Source: Entrophospora sp. SA101 (Eukaryota; Glomeromycota; Glomeromycetes; Entrophosporales; Entrophosporaceae). From it: DNA of 29,371 bases. The stretch covers positions 1 through 29,371 of the forward strand of contig CAUDNR010000529.1 of the NCBI GenBank assembly GCA_958430865.1, in the 5' to 3' direction. The notes below the pieces were generated by a model. The model was not told where the DNA came from. It ran no database searches and saw only the letters and a list, made by a program, of their open reading frames with translations. Below are positions 1 to 10,256 of this stretch, piece by piece. How positions within the stretch are numbered: the first letter of the stretch is position 1; every line of letters starts with the position of its first letter. A program made the translations under genes and the position numbers.

Positions 1-384
1 ATTTATGTAAAGGCTTACTTTGAACAAATTAATAGGTTTTTGTAGATTTTTAGTAGATTATGAAAAAGCAAGTTCAATACTGTTTATTTTGATTATTATT
101 ATTATAATTAAAAAAAAAAAAAGATTTTCAAAAGGCAGCAAAATATCACGTTAACTCGTTCGCCACACATATGAATTGATCGACAAAGGAGTTCCAATTT
201 TTCTAGATTCGATTTCCAAATTTGGTAATAATCCTGACTGTATTATCTATGAATATTAAAATACCATTATTTGAATCAACCTTTATGAGACTATTCTAAT
301 AAGCCATGTTCATTAAAGTTGGATCACTGGTTCTCATGTGATATGACATAATTTCGATTATTTCGACTTTATGTATAGTATGAA

Positions 385-860
385 TGTGTAAAACAATTAA
401 TAATCAAACATAATATTGTAGTCTTTGTCTCATATTTATCTGTCAACTCTTTAATCGAAGCTTAATGTTTGGATGTATTGGATTATCTAAAAATATAACA
501 CAATAGTATGTAATAAAGAAACAATCAAATATAATCTTGCTATAACTCCAAGTATCAATTTTTGACTAAATTAAATCATCTTAAGAATTTAAGAATAATA
601 ATAACAACAACAACATCAGTATGCAATTAACATCATGAAAAAACGATTTTAAATATAAAAAATATGAGCTTTGTCACATATTTATCCACCAACTCCAATA
701 TTTTTATTTGATTTTTGTTCAAATTAAATCATCTAAGAATATAATAATAACAACAATATCAGTATGCAATAAGTAATGAAATTGTGTAAAAATGATTTAA
801 TAAATGATTAAATATAAAATACAATCTCCACCACATATTTATTCACCAACTCCAAGTTAT
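385..860. repeat. Degenerate tandem repeat, AT-rich, gene-free
   Basis: A module of roughly 150-175 bp recurs with substitutions. Shared words include AAATTAAATCATCT, ATCAGTATGCAAT, and CACATATTTATC followed by ACCAACTCCAA, seen near 565-700, 724-858 and, more weakly, 385-560. No reading frame of note is present on either strand. The rest of 1-1005 shows nothing else I can support. Confidence 0.5.
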
Positions 861-1005
861 CATCCGATTATAGTAATAAAGAGTAAGATCAAAATATGAA
901 AAATAATCTTAATACAGTGCATAATGTGATAAGCCATTTAATCTATCTAACATACAGGTGGTTCTTTCAATTGAAGACAAATCTTTCTATTAGTAATATG
1001 TTGTA

Positions 1006-1189
1006 CACAGTGAATCTCGATTTAGCAGATACTAATTAAAAATCTCGGTTTTACAGATAAAGTTCAAAGAACGGTTTATAATAAACCTTAATAAAAACCT
1101 TCTTGATATAGTGGATATCTTGGTTTAACGGATTTTTGGAACATTTTCCCTAATTGCCCAAACTATCCATTAAATTGAGATTCACTGTG
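1006..1189. mobile_element. 184-bp MITE with TA target duplication
   Basis: The two ends are inverted repeats: the left end reads CACAGTGAATCTCGATTTA and the reverse complement of the right end reads CACAGTGAATCTCAATTTA, one mismatch in 19. Both sides are flanked by TA (1004-1005 and 1190-1191). The element is non-coding. TA duplication and a CACAGTG-type terminus fit Tc1/mariner or pogo-like MITEs; the exact family is an inference. Confidence 0.75.
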
Positions 1190-1720
1190 TATTATAATTA
1201 CACCATTACCATGTATTTCTTTATCTATTTTGAGGAAAGTTGAGAATAGTTGTTCTCCACTTTTACTGATCCCTAGAAAGCTCTCTATAGAATTATCTAA
1301 CTGTACTACATATTAATATATATAAAAGAAAAAAATGTTATTAATATTTATATAATAATATTGATTTTTAAAAAAAAAATTACAAGTAATCTGCCAATAT
1401 TAATATTTATTAATGAATACCACATGCTTTATAATAATAGTTCAGTATTTTACACTGAGAGATAGTAAATCTTGGACCTATCAATTACCCGGTTAATATT
1501 GACCAATTAGAACGGAGGTCATGTGATGCACTAAATATTACGACCAATGACCATCCTTCTATATCATTGTAATGAATTATTCCTATTCATATTTCTATAT
1601 TTATATTTATTAACCTACTCATCTGATGTAAATATTTATTTAGAATTAGTAATTAGTTGATAAGCATATTATTGGAGAGTAGAGTAGCACATATCACATT
1701 ATTTGTACTGCCCCAAGAGG

Positions 1721-1728
1721 TATAAATA
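1721..1728 (+). promoter_or_regulatory. Possible TATA box of the repeat element
   Basis: TATAAATA stands out in the repeat arm about 0.8 kb upstream of the polymerase relic, and is kept in the inverted arm at 28445-28452. It could be the old core promoter of the element. In DNA this AT-rich a TATA match is weak evidence. Confidence 0.2.
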
Positions 1729-2189
1729 CACTTGGCTTTAGACCAAGTTAATAATCATCATTAATTAATCAATTGTTAATATTGTTGATAACAACCTTGA
1801 TAACAACAACATAATAATAACTCTTAATAAATATATAACCTTACATAAAATAGTCTTTGACTGTAAGTAACTAATAAACCCAGTGTGATTGACCCCCCAG
1901 CCCTTCTAATGGTTAATGGTCTGGCCAACCTTTAATTATTAGTTGGGAGCCCTTTTAATTATTCAGATACATCTCAAGGGGATGCCTTTGGGATATAGTT
2001 AGTAAAATAGAACCTAGGGACCCTTTATCCAAAAGGATAAAGTAACTTTGACCATAAGTCAGCATGTCATATAAAAATAACTTTGACTGTAAGTCAACAG
2101 GTAGGTTGTGTGTTGAACATAAAATAACCTATTAAATAGGAAACTCAGATTGCACACTTGCAACACAGAATCAAAACATATTAGAACCT

Positions 2190-2370
2190 TTCCAGTATTA
2201 GTATTAGTATTAATATGTCACAAATTTCATACCTTATATATGGCTTTTCAGTATTAGTATGCTACAAATTCCATACCTATTCCGTATCTTATTATTATAT
2301 GCGGAATTAAAATGTACCTTTTCAGTATGTTATAGTTACAAATTTCATACTGATTCCATATCAAGTATTT
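2190..2370 (+). repeat. Three degenerate units with TTTCAGTATTAGTATG core
   Basis: Units near 2190, 2247 and 2320 share a core like TTTCAGTATTAGTATG, then TACAAATTTCATACC and an ATTCC.TAT tail. They are also present in the inverted arm (27815-27995). Further on, at 2393-2505, a second repeat of about 55 bp (TTGTATCA, then AATTTTCTT, then TATTGG) occurs two to three times. The left boundary of the downstream direct duplication falls in the first unit of that second repeat. Confidence 0.55.
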
Positions 2371-2490
2371 CATGCTAAATTTGAAAAGACCATTTGTATC
2401 ATATTAATTTTCTTTAAATTCTATTGGCTAAAACTCTTAGTCTGCTTGTATCACAATTATTTTCTTGAAATTTATTGGTAAAATTTGTAA

Positions 2491-3090
2491 CACCACTTGT
2501 ATCACTTGATGGATTTTACCATTGCCTACTGTAAGACTTTTGAAACTCATACAGAACATATACTAGATTTAATGAAGAAAGGGATGCATTACTTGAAAAG
2601 TCAAAAATGTTTGGCATTCCAATGGGTATAAGTATGTGTGGTGGTAATGAAAAAGTCATGCTCCTATAAAAAATTATTGACTGAAAATATATGGGAAATG
2701 TACAGGAAACAGTACATGAACCATATGTTATTTTTTATAGGGTATGGCTTTATGGCATTTGAGCAATCTAGTCTTAGTGTATCAGCAAATGAACCCTTAG
2801 ATCCTCAAGAGGCTAAATGGATTTCAGACATAATGAGAGGTGGATTGATATTGGCCAAAAATGAATGGAAAGGTTATGGAGGTCAATATGACTTTACCAG
2901 TATGTATCCTTATTAATTACAAAAATTCTTCTTTTCTATCAAAAAGGGAAAATTTGACATGATCCCAGATTATAAATACAATAGCCAAGGAGACATAATA
3001 ATGGCCCTTGGTGAGAAACTACCTTCAGTCAGTACTTTCATTATGTCAATGACTAAAGTCAAAAGTTTTGCCACTTTGGAAGAAAAGTAA
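2491..3090 (+). pseudogene. Family B DNA polymerase relic
   Basis: A decayed coding fragment of about 200 codons. The best piece is at 2638-2916, ending in QYDFTSMYPY, which matches motif A of family B polymerases (D-x-x-S-L/M-Y-P with the catalytic metal-binding Asp). The same frame continues past a TAA (2914-2916) to 3088-3090 with coding-like sequence. Upstream, similarity switches frame: 2571-2666 is open in a different frame, and 2491-2570 returns to the first. That implies at least two frameshifts plus the nonsense codon. Exonuclease and later palm motifs (B and C) are missing. Protein-primed polymerases of Polinton/Maverick elements or linear fungal plasmids are the likeliest source, but the fragment is too short to decide. 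Confidence 0.6.
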
Positions 3091-3495
3091 TTATGGCAAT
3101 AATTATGGATTCTTAATATTCTTTATATGAATGAACATAAAATAACTATATATTAATATACATTTGACTAAAGAGTTCAAATAGTTGGAGATAATTTTGG
3201 CAACTATTAAAATTAATTATGGCAACAACAAAAAACTAACTATGAAATTACAGATACATCGATGATAATTGATTGATAAGAGGGGCAGTTATGACATTAG
3301 TAAATATTGAAAGCACCAATATTTATCAGATATTCTTTTAAAATTAATCCTATTTTTTTAGTTAATTATTGGCTTAATTTAATAAATCAATAACTCTTTT
3401 ATATTGTAATTAAGTTATTGGTTAAATATTTATTTCTAAAGCTCTTTGTACTAAAATAATATCATAATCTTTTGTAGTAGTTAGGGAAAAAGAAT

Positions 3496-3656
3496 TCAAG
3501 TAAAACGAATAAAACAAATAATTCGAGTAAAAAATAATTTGAATAATTTGAGCAAATAATTGAGTAAAAAATAATTCGAATAAAGCAAATAAAGCGAATA
3601 AAGCGAATAAAACGAAGCAAATAAAGTAAATAAAACGAATAAAACGAACAAGGCAA
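3496..3656 (+). repeat. AATAAARCG minisatellite
   Basis: A low-complexity array of 7-9 bp units such as CGAATAAA, CAAATAAA and CGAGTAAA. The partners are 19512-19672 (direct) and about 26530-26690 (inverted). Open frames through it on the other strand are repetitive Phe/Leu/Tyr translations and not genes. Confidence 0.8.
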
Positions 3657-3688
3657 GTAGTAGTAATGTTAATATGCTATTAGATATA

Positions 3689-4434
3689 CAGTCTAACCTT
3701 GTCATAACGAATGTGTGGGACTGACCACCTAAATTCGTTGTAACAAAAGTTCGTTGAGATGATCAGGATCGACAAAAATTGTTAACATATTGGTATGACA
3801 AAAAAATTTTTTCTTTATTACAAAAAAAAAAAATTTTTTTGGTTGAGATTATTTCTTTTTAATAAGCAAATTTCGCTTTTTTGTTCAGCTGTAATAAAGT
3901 TTCACTTTTTAGATGACAATGACTGTGACTTTGTTTTTTTTTTTGATACATAACCACCCAAACAACAAGACTTGTATTTGCACCTTTTAGAATTTCATAA
4001 AAATATTTAAATCACAATTTTTAAACTGCAGGAATAATGTTTTATTATAATTTCTAAATCATGGAAAATAATCATATATTTTTATTACAATTTTTAAATC
4101 ATATTATTTTATTACAATTATAAAACATGAAAGTAATCATGCAATCTTTCGAGTTATTGACAATGTTTTTTATCACAACGATAGATTGTATGATTCTTTT
4201 AATCATACGATTTTTAACGCATTTTTATTGGTCATTTATCACGTGAATTCGTTGTAACGCGATTAGTAGCTATATCAAAAAATTTTACCAAAAATTCGTT
4301 GTTCGTTGTAACAAGATTCTATTAATAAATTCGATGTAACAAAAGTTTTTTATTATTGAAAAAAAAAATTCTTTTCAAAATTCGTTGTAACAAAAATTCG
4401 TTATGACAAAATTCGTTATGACAAGGTTCAACTG
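3689..4434. mobile_element. 746-bp non-autonomous TIR element upstream of CBS, copy 1
   Basis: The left end reads CAGTCTAACCTTGTCATAACG and the reverse complement of the right end reads CAGTTGAACCTTGTCATAACG, with two mismatches. Flanking TA (3687-3688, 4435-4436) looks like the target duplication. The interior is non-coding and carries several copies of TTCGTTGTAACAAAA near both ends, a pattern of subterminal transposase sites. TA targets and a CAG terminus suggest a pogo/Tigger-like Tc1/mariner MITE. It ends 332 bp before the CBS start codon and so may contribute to that promoter. Confidence 0.75.
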
Positions 4435-4766
4435 TAGTTAGTAATTCCCATGGCGTGATTTTTTTCCTTATTTGAATTTAAATTTAATTCTATATTAGTA
4501 TTAATACGAATTATAGTGTCGCGGTCACCTTTCCTCTTTCAAATCATAGTGACGGTAATAGTGTTGGCGGGTGACATTCAATAGTTTTCCCGGCCCTGTA
4601 ATAATTTCCCAACTTGAACAAATTATAAATAAATAATGCATGCACAAAGTAAAAATATCGATCATTTACTAGTAATAATAATATTAGTAATAAAAATAAA
4701 ACATTTACCAAAAACATTTACCAGTAATAAAATAAAAATTATTTATTAGTAATAAAAATAATCATC

Positions 4767-6574
4767 ATGAGTAAATGCACCTGGACTCCTAAAACTACTT
4801 TACCTTGTCCACACAATTATGAAGAACAGTCAGTAAAGTTTTGTTTTACTATCTATATATATCATTATAATGGCTTTTTTATATGATAACAACCTGATAT
4901 AACATATATAGTGTACCAGAACCTTTAATTCTTGATACAATTCTTGATCATATTGGGAATACTCCACTTGTTAGAATTAATAATATTACAAAAGCGGAGG
5001 GAATCGAATGTGAAATATGTAAATATATCATATTTATTTTATTTTTATTTATATTTATATTTAAAAATCTTCTCTGTAAATAAACAATAGTGGCAAAATG
5101 TGAATTCTTCAATGCCGGGGGATCAGTTAAAGATAGAATTGGCAAACGCATGATTGAAGAGGCCGAGAAGGAAGGAATATTAAAGCCTGGTTATACAATT
5201 ATTGAACCAACTTCTGGTAACACTGGAATTGGACTCGCTTTGACTGCTGCTATAAAAGGCTACCGTACTGTCATCACTTTGCCAGAAAAAATGAGTCAAG
5301 AAAAGGTAGTGGATATTAAGAGAAAAAAAGAATTTTATTTGTTAAGTTTTAATATACTATTATAAATTTTAAAATTTAGGTTGATGTACTTAAAGCTCTT
5401 GGAGCAGAAATTGTTCGTACTCCAACTGAAGCAGCTTGGGATTCGCCTGAATCACATATAGGAGTGGCAAATAGGCTCAACAAAGAAATTCCAAATTCTG
5501 TTATATTGGATCAATATAAAAATCCATATAATCCAATGGCTCATTATGATCACACAGCCGAAGAAATTTTAAAATCTTGTGATGGGAAAATTGATGTCTT
5601 TGTTGCTGGTGCGGGCACTGGTGGAACTTTAACAGGAATTGCTAGAAAATTAAAAGAAAAAAGTGCTGGTACTAAAATAATTGGTGTGGATCCTCAAGGA
5701 TCTTTACTTGCTGAAACTGATGATTCAACTGAAGTCGAATCATATTTGGTAAAATAATAAATTTTTTAAAGATATGTATATCTTTAATAATAGGAAAAAT
5801 AATTTTACATTTAATTATATATATATATAGGTTGAAGGTATAGGATATGATTTTGTTCCTGAAGCACTTGATAGAAGTTTAATTGACGAATGGGTCAAAT
5901 CAAATGATAAAGATTCGTTTATAATGTCACGTAGATTGATTCGAGAGGAAGGCCTTCTTTGTGGCGGTTCATCTGGATCAGCAATGTGTGCAGCTATCAA
6001 AGTAGCCAAGTCAATGAAAAAGGGACAGCGATGTGTAGTGCTTTTAGCAGATAGTGTGCGTAACTATATGTCAAAATTTTTGAATGACGATTGGATGAAA
6101 TCACATGGATTTGTCGATGAAGTAACCAAAAAAGAAGAGGAGATCAAGGTTCAAAAATGGGGAGGTGCAACTATTAAAGATCTCAAGTTGAAACTGGCTA
6201 TAACTATAGATTCAAAATCGTCATGTAAAGAAGCTATTGAGATACTACAAAAAAATGGATTTGATCAACTACCTGTTACCGCGTCCCAAAATAATATACT
6301 AGTTGGACTTATTACTCTTGGTAATTTATTATCAAGACTATCCAAGGGAATGGCAACATCTGAATCACCAGTTGAAAAAATTATGTTTAAATTTATTAGG
6401 AATAAAAATTTCGAAGAAATTACATCCGATACACCGTTAGAAAAGTTAACTAAATTTTTTGAAACAAATAGTTCTGCTGTAGTGACTGAGCGAGGAGAAG
6501 ATGGTGTGTTAATTCCTAAACATGTTGTAACTAAAGTTGATTTATTGTCATTTTTGGTTAATTCTAATTCTTAA
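4767..6574 (+). CDS. CBS: Cystathionine beta-synthase, copy 1 (5 exons, 498 aa)
   Basis: PLP enzyme condensing serine with homocysteine to cystathionine, the first transsulfuration step, in the cytosol. Exons: 4767-4828, 4912-5018, 5091-5305, 5380-5748, 5831-6574; all joins keep frame. The first donor (GTCAGT at 4829) was chosen because it restores the frame into [18 protein letters not shown]. Visible are NAGGSVKDR with PLP Lys70, the substrate loop SGNTGIG (98-104), the PLP-phosphate loop GTGGTLTG (207-214), and a C-terminal pair of CBS domains (about 365-430 and 435-498), the regulatory Bateman module. Length and order match fungal and animal CBS; the CBS pair argues against plain cysteine synthase. 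The start has AAAATAATCATC before ATG. The promoter abuts the 3689-4434 MITE. Convergent with SET9. Confidence 0.95.
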
Positions 6575-7065
6575 TTCTTGATTATTTATTGTCGTTATTA
6601 TTTAATAATTTGGTATTATTGAGCCTAATGACCATAAAAATCTTATAAACTTTAAATTTGAATGTAATTTAAATTAATTTATTTAATATGTTTGGTTAAT
6701 TCTAATTCTAATAACAACCAACTTAATGAAAAATTAAATATACAATTGAATTTTTAATAATCAATTGTAGCAATAAAAAACAAATAATATATATATTTTA
6801 TTTTTAATTTTTGAATCTAAAATTCTATAAATAAATATTAAATGTGTATATACATAGATATAAATTATATATTAAAATTAAATGATTTTAAAATAATTAT
6901 ATGTACAAAAAATAGCCCATTTATTTAATTAAATTGATGGACCTTTGGATAATTTTTTACAATATTGTTGCTGCTAAATAAAGTTTCCATCTAATAATGA
7001 TAATGGTTAAGGTGTTCCCGCTGGCGATGGTTTTTTTTTTGGAGAAATCAAGCTTGAATGTGTTT
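6575..7065. other. Intergenic DNA between convergent CBS and SET9
   Basis: Very AT-rich sequence with runs such as AATAAATATT that could serve 3' end formation for both genes. GTTTGGTTAATTCTAATTC at about 6690-6708 repeats the last CBS codons (about 6554-6571), a small internal duplication. No gene seen. Confidence 0.6.
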
Positions 7066-9820
7066 TTAATTTTCTTGTCCATAGTTGGGTCCAAATAACG
7101 GTATTAAAAAGGCTTCGTTTTCGCCAATCATTTCAATTGACAACTTTTTTGTAAGGTCATAAGGTAACCAGGTACCTTGATATTTGATATTTCCACCAAT
7201 GATTATGTGTCTTCTTGAATTCCATGTTTGATCCCAACACTTCAACTTTTCCAAATTTCTCAATGAATTTTTAAAGGATCTTTTCAAAGGGTTAAGATGG
7301 ACAAAACCACTGTCCTTATCCCATCTTACAAAATTTTCATTGTAGCAATACTCATAAGCTAATTTGATTTAACAAGAAACAAGAATATATATTGTTAATA
7401 ATCATGAATAATAAATGGATTTTATCGGATCAAATCGATTAAATTATTTATTATATTATAAGACTTACCATGACTGACTTGACCATTTGCACGTTTGTAC
7501 TTGATAATTTTAACATCGATATTTTCTATCGGGTATGGTGACCAGTCAGTTCTATCTGTGCCCGATATTTGTTGATGATCCATTGTTATATCAGCTTTAA
7601 ATCTTTTGACAGGACGTGATGCCGAACCTTCCGAACTGTCAGCTTTGGTTGTTGTTTTTTGATTGTCATCCTTTCTTGTTCTTTTCAATCTACGACATGG
7701 CCAATCAAGTGTGAATAATTTTAAATGTCGAGTACATCTTAAACATCTCATTGTATTTTTACTTGATTCGAACATGTCATCACATATCCTACACCATTTT
7801 CTTGTCAATTTGGTTTCTTGATCATTGACATCGGCGGCAGCAGCGGTGACATCACTAGTAACAGCACCAGTACTTGACATAACATTTTTAGAAGAGTTAG
7901 ATTTATCGCTAGCATGAGTTTTTTTTACCATTATTTGAACTCCATTAAGAATTCTTATCAATGGTCGAAATGGGATTCGACTACCAGACCAACCATGATA
8001 TCCTGCATTACTAATTATATTGCACGCACTCTCAGAAATGGTACCATGTGAAACTATAGGATCCAGACCCCTTTGATTTGTATCAGGAACACGACGGTGA
8101 ACGTTTTTGGCGCTAGAACATTTCAGATCTTCGTTGACTTGTTTTAGGCTCATCAAACCCATGTGACTCAAAAGGATAGATGAATGCGAACCAGTAACAT
8201 TGTTTGGAATTCGGTGGATTGTGCTGTTGTAATTAAAGCTTTGGGCAGAAGTGAGGGCTGTAGCAACATTATCGGTTGATTTATCTGACAACATCGTTGG
8301 AGAGTAGTTATGGTCAATTTCTTCGATTTCTGTTCTTGGAGAGTCATGATCGATGTCCATATCCACGTCAATAAGATTCGCTTCGTCTTGGTGATTATCA
8401 GCAACACTGTCAATTATAGGCCTTGGAGTGACTATTTGACTTTGAATTAAAGGTGTTTCTATTATGTTATAAAATTATTAATTACAAATCATATAATTGA
8501 TACAATGTAATCATTAAATCAACAACAACAACAACAATGACGACTTACCACTATGATTATTATTGGTATGGTTCCGTGCACTGCGACGTACTACTTTACC
8601 TATTCCATCATTATATACAACTCTGTTGATAGAGCCAATATTTTCTTCATCAGGAATCGCAGATTCTGGTTTATATCCACCTTTTTTAAGACGTTCGCAT
8701 GTAGCACAAAGACATTCACAATTTCCTTCACCAAAATAGTCATCACCATAGTATGAAGTCAATTCTTCGCCAATTTTAACACTTCTGGTGAATTTAAATG
8801 AGATCACATTTTGTCCAGCTGCAATAAATGTAGTGTTTGGCTTACAATCGTGCTATTTTATTTATTAATTAATTGCCAACAATAAGGGTTATTATTAAAC
8901 AAATCACGTGATTAATACACAAATATAATACGTATATATATATAGCTTACATTCATGAATCGTGCTGGACCTAATAACAAGCACATTACATCTTTTCTCT
9001 GGGACCACATTATACTAAAATCCCTTCCGCCTTCTAATTTATTTTCTTCATGTGATGTGAGAGGAACTAATGCACCGATACACAAGCGAAGCTCATCCCC
9101 TTCATTGAAATCTTTTGTTGCAACTATGCACGCTTCCCTTTTAGAAGATCCAAGATACCTTTTTGTTTCAGTGATTTCATATCCAGCATTTGCCTGATAC
9201 ATTTGTAAATATCTTTTTGCGTGGCTATTATTGAAATAAAAGAAACAATCAATATATGTATTATGTTATGCTTATTTAGAAGTTGACTTGACTGGAAATA
9301 ACGATCGTGTTATGAAATTAGATTACTTGAAGAAAGTGAGCTCGTCTAAAGTTGATTGTACCACATTTCTAATAGCAGGGATTCTATAGTGTGTTCAAGT
9401 TAAATATAAAATTCACAATTAACTAATGCATGTGTGGATTTGCGCAACGAAAAAAAATTATTTAACCACAATTATAGAATATACACGAGTATTTGAACTT
9501 TTGTTAACTGAAATGTATATATTATATGAGAGTATTTTTGGCGATGGTGTTATATGTACTAGATGACATTTTTTCGTGTATGATCAAAGTAATTCTATTA
9601 ACCTTAATAATTCTTCGCACGCCTGGTCTAATTTGACCTTTTCAAGTACATTTTTTCTGATGATGCCAAGAATGACCTCAGATGAAACGTCGACCATTTC
9701 ATAATTAGGATTCAGTTTAAATGTGTTAAACCATAAGAATAGTTGATCTATAAGAATGTCAGTGAGTAGATCGTCTATTTTTTCCACAACTTTGAACGAA
9801 GTGAGGGTTGTTGCGAGCAT
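7066..9820 (-). CDS. SET9: SET9/SUV4-20-type histone H4K20 methyltransferase, copy 1 (6 exons, 711 aa)
   Basis: Nuclear SAM-dependent methyltransferase of histone H4 Lys20. Exons in transcript order: 9820-9603, 9383-9327, 9224-8951, 8852-8549, 8458-7469, 7358-7066; all phases agree. The N-terminal helical region (DDLLTDILID, then EELLRIPAI) is typical of Set9/SUV4-20. The SET core includes RFMNHDCKPNT (NHDC crossing the exon 3-4 junction, His184) and GEELTSYYGDDYF (211-223), with post-SET Cys228, Cys230, Cys232 and Cys235. Exon 5 is long, Ser/Thr/Asn-rich, and carries CRICDD then CLRCTRHLKLF then WP, the C-terminal zinc motif of fungal Set9. The last exon encodes a tail (about 98 residues) that I do not recognise. 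Longer than many fungal Set9 proteins because of exon 5. Confidence 0.93.
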
Positions 9821-10256
9821 TTTAATTTTAATTTTTTTTTAAAAAAAATTTTCTCTTCACGTAAGTTGTTTGTTCTGATAATAAATAAACCTTTTTAAAA
9901 TTCGACTGTTAATAAAAAACAACAGTTAAATAGGTTGTATCACAAAAAATTTTTTTGATTTCTGGGGGGGGAGAGCTACCGAAATTACATACAACGCGAT
10001 TAATTTCGTGAAACAGCAAATCCTGATTATAATTAAATATTAAAACTTAATATTATGTAATCGAACAAACAAAACTGAAAAATTATTGATTCTTTATTAG
10101 GATAAATAAAAATTACACATACATATTTTGCATATTCTACACATTACATCATTGTTCTCACCTGATTATTATATATATAAATAAATTCTCCTGTTCATAA
10201 TAATAATTTTTTAAAGATGTAATGAACGACGGTAATCAAAAACTCTCAGAGGACAT
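9821..10256. other. Intergenic DNA, SET9 5' flank and zinc-ribbon gene 3' flank
   Basis: Contains homopolymer runs (A/T at 9830-9850, G8 near 9964-9971) and nothing gene-like. It must hold the SET9 promoter. The right boundary of the segmental duplication (10241) lies 16 bp downstream of the neighbouring stop codon, so the SET9 upstream region is duplicated whole. Confidence 0.6.

Larger units (their letters stand above)
1459..3951 (+). repeat. Left arm of a large inverted repeat (partner 26257-28757)
   Basis: This stretch reads in reverse complement at about 26257-28757. The outer end is at GAGATAG (1459-1465), matched by CTATCTC at 28751-28757; outside this the sequences diverge. The inner end lies in the T-run at 3934-3944. 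The arms differ by substitutions and indels: extra bases occur near 28590-28620 and 28695-28705, and the region matching 3770-3830 is rearranged. The arm contains short repeats, a DNA polymerase relic, a minisatellite and part of a MITE. No terminal structure of a known element class is visible at 1459. Confidence 0.9.
2393..10241 (+). repeat. Segmental duplication, copy 1 (partner 18411-26260)
   Basis: About 7.85 kb recurs in direct orientation with an offset of 16016 bp up to about 4260 and 16019 bp after about 4370. Differences I found by eye are four substitutions in the polymerase relic (2841, 3026, 3032, 3039), a 4-bp insertion in copy 2 near 4265 and a poly-A indel near 4360. I noticed none in the CBS or SET9 genes. 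The left boundary is in a short repeat; the right boundary is in an A-run (10238-10242). Confidence 0.95.

Noticed and set aside
1459..1890. Possible LTR at the outer end of the repeat arm
   Set aside because: A TATA-like word is present, but no TG...CA ends, primer-binding site or second LTR in direct orientation was found nearby.
2497..2632. Possible Ty3/gypsy reverse transcriptase fragment (CKTFETHTEHI, then LKSQKCLAFQ)
   Set aside because: It resembles the helix after the RT catalytic motif. However, the same bases read in a neighbouring frame (2571-2666) lead directly into the polymerase B frame, and no YxDD-like motif precedes it, so a frameshifted polymerase relic explains it better.
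3462..3705. Two Phe/Leu/Tyr-rich minus-strand open frames (also at 19478-19721 and 26481-26724)
   Set aside because: They are translations of the AATAAARCG minisatellite in alternative frames, with no codon structure beyond the repeat.
8553..9197. Plus-strand frames opposite SET9 exons 3 and 4 (and the copy 2 equivalents)
   Set aside because: Antisense shadows of confirmed SET9 exons with correct splice phases on the minus strand.
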